NCBI GenBank assembly: GCA_963602445.1
Contig: CAVCIY010000049.1
Coordinates: forward strand, 1 to 8,693
Reading direction: 5' to 3'
DNA length: 8,693 nt
Origin: Alangreenwoodia sp963602445
Lineage (GTDB): Bacteria; Bacillota; Clostridia; Peptostreptococcales; Anaerovoracaceae
In this document: positions 5,220 through 8,693 of the stretch, one piece after another
Layout of the letters: every line of letters begins with the position of its first letter
Numbering within the stretch: position 1 is the stretch's first letter
Program-made: the position numbers and the translations under genes
Notes under the pieces: model-generated
What the model was told of the DNA's origin: nothing
Seen by the model: only the letters and a program-made list of their open reading frames with translations
Databases searched by the model: none

Positions 5220-6626
5220 ATGGGCGGATTTTTTGGAGTTGCATCAAAGCAGGATTGTGTAACGGATTTGTTTTTCGGTACGGATTATCATTCGCACCTT
5301 GGCACGAGACGTGCGGGCCTGACTGTTTATGGGGAAAACGGATTTGACCGATCGATTCACAATATCGAAAATACACCGTTTCGTTCTAAATTCGACTCTG
5401 AAGCAGACAGGATGAGAGGAAATATGGGCATCGGATGTATTTCGGATTACGATCCTCAGCCTCTTTTGATTGACTCGCATCTGGGAACCTTTGCCATTAC
5501 CGTAGTCGGAAAAGTTCTGAATGTCGAAGATCTTGTAGCCGAGACTTACAAAAAAGGGACTATTTATTTTCTCGGAATGAGCGGAGGCGGAGTAAATATC
5601 ACGGAGCTGGTAGCTGCCATGATCTGCAGCCGTGACAGTATCGAGGACGGACTTTCGTATGTTCAGGAAAAGGTCAAGGGATCTATGTCTGTGCTTGTCA
5701 TGACTCACGAAGGAATCTACGCATCAAGAGACAGACTGGGGCGTACACCTGTCGAGATAGGACACAAGGAAGGCTCTTATTGTGTGGCTCTCGAGAGCTT
5801 TTCATATATGAATCTCGGATATACGGATTACAAAGAGCTCGGTCCGGGTGAGATCGTGTTTATGACTTCTGACGGAGTAACTCAGATCAAGAAGCCGGGC
5901 ACGGAGATGAAATTCTGTACATTTATGTGGACTTATTACGGATATCCGCCTGCCACATATGAGGGACTGAATGTCGAAACTATGCGTTACAGCTGCGGCA
6001 GCAAGCTTGCGGAAAGAGACGATATAGATGCGGATATAGTTGCCGGAGTTCCTGATTCGGGTACAGCTCACGCCGTGGGATATTCCGTTAAGTCAGGCAT
6101 TCCGTTTGCGCGTCCTTTCATCAAGTATACTCCGACATGGTCGCGTTCATTTATGCCGACAAATCAAAGCCAGAGAAATCTTGTGGCACACATGAAGCTT
6201 ATTCCGGTTCATCCGCTTATAAAAGACAAGAGGATGGTTCTCATAGACGATTCTATCGTAAGAGGCACGCAGCTCGGTGAGACTACAGAATTTCTTTATC
6301 AGAACGGTGCAAAGGAAGTACACGTTCGTCCTGCTTGTCCTCCTTTGGTTTACGGATGCAAATATCTGAACTTTTCGGCATCAAAATCAGATTATGACAT
6401 GATTACACGTCGTGTAATTCGCGATCGCGAAGGCGAAAATGTCTCACCGGAAGTTATAAAGAATTATACCGATCCTGACAGCAAGAACTACAAGGAAATG
6501 AATGAAATCATCAGAAAGACTCTGAATTTCACTTCTTTGAGATTCCACAGGATAGACGATATGATCGAATCTATCGGCGTTGAGCCGTGCAAGCTTTGCA
6601 CATATTGCTGGACAGGCGAAGAATAA
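5220..6626 (+). CDS. PurF-like amidophosphoribosyltransferase paralogue with a degenerate glutaminase site
   Basis: A 468-residue two-domain protein related to glutamine PRPP amidotransferase, which makes phosphoribosylamine in purine synthesis. The phosphoribosyltransferase half is well kept: VPDSGTAHAVGY (277-288), SGIPFARPFIK (292-302), and the PRPP loop VLIDDSIVRGTQ (340-351). Cysteines in the contexts of the B. subtilis 4Fe-4S ligands are also present: C233, C380, and C460/C463 in CTYCWTG. The N-terminal glutaminase domain is not intact. Normal PurF begins MCGI(F/V)G with Cys as the nucleophile; here it begins MGGFFG, the usual HNGNL motif reads VVGKVLN (95-101), and the GHxRY motif is absent. 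Glutamine hydrolysis is therefore unlikely; ammonia use, another acceptor, or a regulatory role are inferences. The start at 5220 is fixed by AAGGAGG (5207-5213); an in-frame TTG at 5196 is ignored. I recall MGGFFG-type proteins in other Clostridia, usually labelled amidophosphoribosyltransferase, so purF is deliberately not assigned. The gene stands alone, with no pur neighbours in the window. Confidence 0.9.
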   Translation: MGGFFGVASKQDCVTDLFFGTDYHSHLGTRRAGLTVYGENGFDRSIHNIENTPFRSKFDSEADRMRGNMGIGCISDYDPQPLLIDSHLGTFAITVVGKVLNVEDLVAETYKKGTIYFLGMSGGGVNITELVAAMICSRDSIEDGLSYVQEKVKGSMSVLVMTHEGIYASRDRLGRTPVEIGHKEGSYCVALESFSYMNLGYTDYKELGPGEIVFMTSDGVTQIKKPGTEMKFCTFMWTYYGYPPATYEGLNVETMRYSCGSKLAERDDIDADIVAGVPDSGTAHAVGYSVKSGIPFARPFIKYTPTWSRSFMPTNQSQRNLVAHMKLIPVHPLIKDKRMVLIDDSIVRGTQLGETTEFLYQNGAKEVHVRPACPPLVYGCKYLNFSASKSDYDMITRRVIRDREGENVSPEVIKNYTDPDSKNYKEMNEIIRKTLNFTSLRFHRIDDMIESIGVEPCKLCTYCWTGEE

Positions 6627-6780
6627 AAGTCAGCCCGGCGGTGCGGGCGAGAAATAAAGACCGGCTCGGGCAGCTGAAGTGAAGTGTCCGGATTGCCGAT
6701 GCGAGTATTGCTGAAGAAAAGGCAAATGTTTCCGGGCGGCTAAAGAGAAGCGGCAGGTCTTGCCGGCGCAGGCGAATCAG
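6627..6780. other. GC-rich, gene-free spacer after the PurF-like gene
   Basis: No open frame with a ribosome binding site is seen. The sequence is rich in G and A on the + strand, with degenerate repeated phrases (GGGCGAGAAATAAAGACCGG and GGGCGGCTAAAGAGAAGCGG). Two short hairpins occur: GCCCG/CGGGC at 6633-6648 and CGGCA/TGCCG at 6751-6765, neither followed by T. Its composition resembles that of the repeat region at the window start. Confidence 0.5.
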
Positions 6781-6784
6781 AAAA

Positions 6785-6837
6785 ACCCCCTAAATCAGAC
6801 TTATGGCAAAAGCAAAAGTCGATTTAGGGGGTGTTTT
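6785..6837. terminator. bidirectional intrinsic terminator between the PurF-like gene and gpmI
   Basis: ACCCCCTAAATC (6785-6796) pairs with GATTTAGGGGGT (6821-6832), with a further GAC/GTC pairing inside and a 17-base loop. On the + strand GTTTT follows; on the minus strand the A-run at 6781-6785 gives TTTTT. It serves the two convergent genes that end at 6626 and 6884. Confidence 0.88.
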
Positions 6838-6848
6838 GTCATGCATCC

Positions 6849-6885
6849 GCTAAATTTCGCTAAATTTGAATAATAGGCTAAATTT
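6849..6885. repeat. GCTAAATTT short direct repeats, three copies
   Basis: GCTAAATTT occurs at 6849-6857, 6859-6867 and 6877-6885. The first two are separated by one base, and the third overlaps the gpmI stop codon. CTAAAT is also the core of the adjacent terminator stem, so these may be partial duplications of it. Confidence 0.55.
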
Positions 6886-8425
6886 AAAGAATAAGCGATT
6901 TTCCTGTCATTTCGGCAGGCTTCTCAAGATTCATGAGCTGCAAAAGCGTAGGCGCGATGTCTGCGAGAATCCCGTCCGAGCGCAGCTTATAATTGTTTTC
7001 CTGCGGTGTGATGAGAACTGCCGGAACAGGATTTGTCGAGTGTGCAGTCACTACATTTCCGTTATCGTCAAGCATCACGTCGGCATTGCCGTGGTCTGCT
7101 GTTACGAGAATATTTCCGCCGTGTTCGACAATATATGAGATGATTTGGCTTGCGCATTCGTCCAGAGCTTCTACAGCCTTTACAGCTGCGTCGAAAATGC
7201 CCGTGTGACCTACCATGTCGGCATTTGCAAAGTTCATAATGAGTACGTCATACTTATCGCTTTTCAAAGCGTCAAGAGCCGCTTTCGTCACTTCAGGCGC
7301 ACTCATTTCGGGCTGAAGGTCATATGTCGCAACCTTCGGGGAAGGGATGAGAATCCTGTCTTCATTTTCATTTGGCTCCTCTATGCCGCCATTAAAGAAG
7401 AAGGTGACGTGAGCGTATTTTTCGGTTTCTGCTATGCGGATCTGAGTCTTGCCGCATGCTGCCAGATATTCGCCGAGAGTGTTTGCGTAGTGCTCAGGCG
7501 GAAATGCGATATGGACATTTTCAAAAGAAGCGTCATATTGGGTCATGGTGACATAATAGATATCTGTAGGAGCATCCTTGATCTCGAAGCCGTCGAAGCC
7601 TTCTTCCGTAAATGCGCGTGTGATTTCGCGCGCGCGGTCGGGACGGAAGTTGAACATTATAATAGAATCCCCGCTGCGAACACAGCCGTCTGCCCCGCTT
7701 CTGCCGTCAAAATCAATCACTGTAGGAAGCACAAATTCATCATTTTCGCCGCGCTCATATGCTTCTTTCAGAGCGTCGGCAGCTGCAGCGGCATGCTTTC
7801 CGATGCCGCAGGCAATAGCGTCATAAGCGACCTTTACTCTTTCCCACCTTGTATCTCTGTCCATTGCGTAATATCTTCCGGAAACAGTTGAAATTTTGCC
7901 GACACCGAGATTTTTCAAATGAGCCTCTATATCATCGATATATGTCTGCGCACACCTCGGCGGCACGTCACGTCCGTCGAGGAAGCAGTGAAGGTAAACT
8001 TCTTTCAGACCTCTTGAGGCTGCAAGTTCGACAACTGCCTTGAGATGGTCAATATGGCTGTGAACACCGCCGTCAGAGAGAAGACCGAAGATGTGAAGTG
8101 CCGAACCTTTTGCCGCGGCATTGTCCGCAGCCTTGATAAGAACTTCGTTTTCAAAGAATGTCTTCTCACGAATCGCTTTTGTGATTCGTGTAAGATCCTG
8201 GTATATGATGCGCCCTGCGCCGATATTCAGGTGCCCTACTTCAGAATTTCCCATTTGCCCCTCAGGCAGGCCCACAGATTCGCCGCTTGCGCCAAGAGTA
8301 GTGAACGGATATTTTGCGAAAAGAGCATCAAGCTTCGGTGTAGAGGCAGCCTTGACAGCGTTGCCGTCTTCTTTCTCACTGTATCCGAATCCGTCAAGGA
8401 TCATAAGCGCTGTAATATTTTTCAT
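6884..8425 (-). CDS. gpmI: 2,3-bisphosphoglycerate-independent phosphoglycerate mutase
   Basis: A 513-residue cytoplasmic enzyme that interconverts 3- and 2-phosphoglycerate in glycolysis and gluconeogenesis, of normal family length. It belongs to the alkaline phosphatase superfamily and needs two Mn2+ ions. Visible active-site residues: D11 in MILDGFG, the phosphoserine nucleophile S61 in GNSEVGH (59-65), H122 in DGGVHSH, DGRDVPP (150-156), RYYAMDRDTRWERV (184-197), FRPDRARE (260-267), D403 and H407 in NADMVGHTG, D444 and H445 in TADHGNAD, and H462 in TAHSTNPVP. Nothing essential is missing. The start ATG at 8425 is preceded by GAAAGGG. It is not within a visible glycolytic operon here; in many Firmicutes gpmI sits with gapA-pgk-tpiA-eno. 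It is convergent with the PurF-like gene and has its own candidate promoter and a leader hairpin that overlaps the ribosome binding site. Confidence 0.98.
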   Translation of the reverse strand: MKNITALMILDGFGYSEKEDGNAVKAASTPKLDALFAKYPFTTLGASGESVGLPEGQMGNSEVGHLNIGAGRIIYQDLTRITKAIREKTFFENEVLIKAADNAAAKGSALHIFGLLSDGGVHSHIDHLKAVVELAASRGLKEVYLHCFLDGRDVPPRCAQTYIDDIEAHLKNLGVGKISTVSGRYYAMDRDTRWERVKVAYDAIACGIGKHAAAAADALKEAYERGENDEFVLPTVIDFDGRSGADGCVRSGDSIIMFNFRPDRAREITRAFTEEGFDGFEIKDAPTDIYYVTMTQYDASFENVHIAFPPEHYANTLGEYLAACGKTQIRIAETEKYAHVTFFFNGGIEEPNENEDRILIPSPKVATYDLQPEMSAPEVTKAALDALKSDKYDVLIMNFANADMVGHTGIFDAAVKAVEALDECASQIISYIVEHGGNILVTADHGNADVMLDDNGNVVTAHSTNPVPAVLITPQENNYKLRSDGILADIAPTLLQLMNLEKPAEMTGKSLIL

Positions 8426-8435
8426 AAAATAAACC

Positions 8436-8458
8436 CTTTCGTTTGTCGCTTGCGAAAG
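8436..8458 (-). promoter_or_regulatory. leader hairpin overlapping the gpmI ribosome binding site
   Basis: In the gpmI mRNA, CTTTCG (complement of 8453-8458) can pair with CGAAAG (complement of 8436-8441) across an 11-base loop. The second arm is the 5' part of the Shine-Dalgarno sequence (GAAAGGG). The 6-bp stem could damp translation or respond to temperature or a binding factor. It could also be coincidental. Confidence 0.4.
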
Positions 8459-8533
8459 CCTGCCGCCGTCAGACCGCGCAGCTTCCTTTCTTGTTTCCCA
8501 TATGTTTATATAAGGTGAAACTTATACGAAAAT

Positions 8534-8561
8534 ATGATATCATAAAATGTAATGCCGTCAG
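8534..8561 (-). promoter_or_regulatory. candidate gpmI promoter
   Basis: On the minus strand CTGACG (8556-8561) is followed after 16 bp by TATCAT (8534-8539). This would give a leader of about 100 bases. Other AT-rich -10-like hexamers lie at 8508-8526, so the exact site is uncertain. Confidence 0.35.
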
Positions 8562-8614
8562 TTAATGCATAAAAATGTCATTGTAGTTATGACATAATAT
8601 GTTATGCAAAAAGC

Positions 8615-8693
8615 TGACAAATCATTGTGGCGCAAAAAGCTGCGCCAAGAATTGACAAATCATTGTGGCGTAAAATGTTGTGCCAAGAATTGA
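8615..8693. repeat. 38-bp tandem repeat with a hairpin in each unit, cut by the window end
   Basis: Unit 1 (8615-8652) and unit 2 (8653-8690) are 38 bp each; TGA at 8691-8693 may begin a third. Each starts TGACAAATCATTGTGGCG and ends GCCAAGAAT. Unit 1 holds TGGCGCA-AAAAGC-TGCGCCA, a perfect 7-bp stem. Unit 2 holds TGGCGTA-AAATGT-TGTGCCA, still fully paired as RNA with two G-U pairs. Fragments of the unit (CATTGT, GCAAAAAGCTG) also occur at 8579-8616, suggesting older decayed copies upstream. Confidence 0.75.

Noticed and set aside
7145..7891. 248-residue open frame on the + strand inside gpmI
   Set aside because: Entirely antisense to a strongly conserved gene, no recognisable domain and no ribosome binding site; a shadow of gpmI codon usage.
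8615..8693. Possible CRISPR array
   Set aside because: The units are directly adjacent and nearly identical along their whole length; there are no unique spacers and no cas genes nearby.

Overview
The window looks like chromosomal DNA from a low-to-moderate-GC Firmicute, most likely an anaerobic member of the Clostridia. The grounds are strong AAGGAGG-type ribosome binding sites, sigma-A-like promoters, intrinsic terminators between convergent genes, and the families present: a MGGFFG-type PurF paralogue, a headless trigger-factor-like PPIase, an AAA_14/DUF4143 ATPase and a small nitroreductase. The genus cannot be fixed from sequence reading alone. No phage, IS, tRNA, rRNA or CRISPR was found.

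Layout. Positions 1-126 are a GC-rich stretch built from a 26-bp tandem repeat. Then come, on the + strand, a class I SAM-dependent methyltransferase (127-1446) with an in-frame 24-bp minisatellite, and a trigger-factor-like FKBP isomerase (1565-2494) without the ribosome-binding head. A 19-bp-stem bidirectional terminator separates these from a convergent minus-strand ATPase gene (2561-3851) that is split by a one-base frameshift. Its upstream region holds a promoter flanked by a 20-bp direct-repeat pair, then a 35-bp tandem array (3986-4090). A minus-strand nitroreductase (4136-4675) follows. It diverges from a + strand PurF-like phosphoribosyltransferase (5220-6626) across a 544-bp intergenic region. 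That region carries an orphan + strand terminator preceded by hairpins, which may be a small RNA, and a clear TATAAT promoter for the PurF-like gene. A second bidirectional terminator (6785-6837) separates the PurF-like gene from minus-strand gpmI (6884-8425). The window ends in a 38-bp tandem repeat whose copies each encode a conserved hairpin, cut off by the window edge.

How the genes relate. There is no obvious operon beyond the possible methyltransferase/PPIase pair; most genes are single transcription units with their own promoters and shared terminators. gpmI is core glycolysis. The PurF-like protein keeps the PRPP-binding phosphoribosyltransferase half and the Fe-S cysteines but has lost the glutaminase nucleophile and neighbouring glutaminase motifs, so it should not be assumed to be the glutamine-dependent first enzyme of purine synthesis. 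The most interesting items are this PurF paralogue, the candidate small RNA ahead of it, the hairpin repeat array at the right edge, and the number of unrelated tandem repeats (26, 24, 35 and 38 bp) in under 9 kb.
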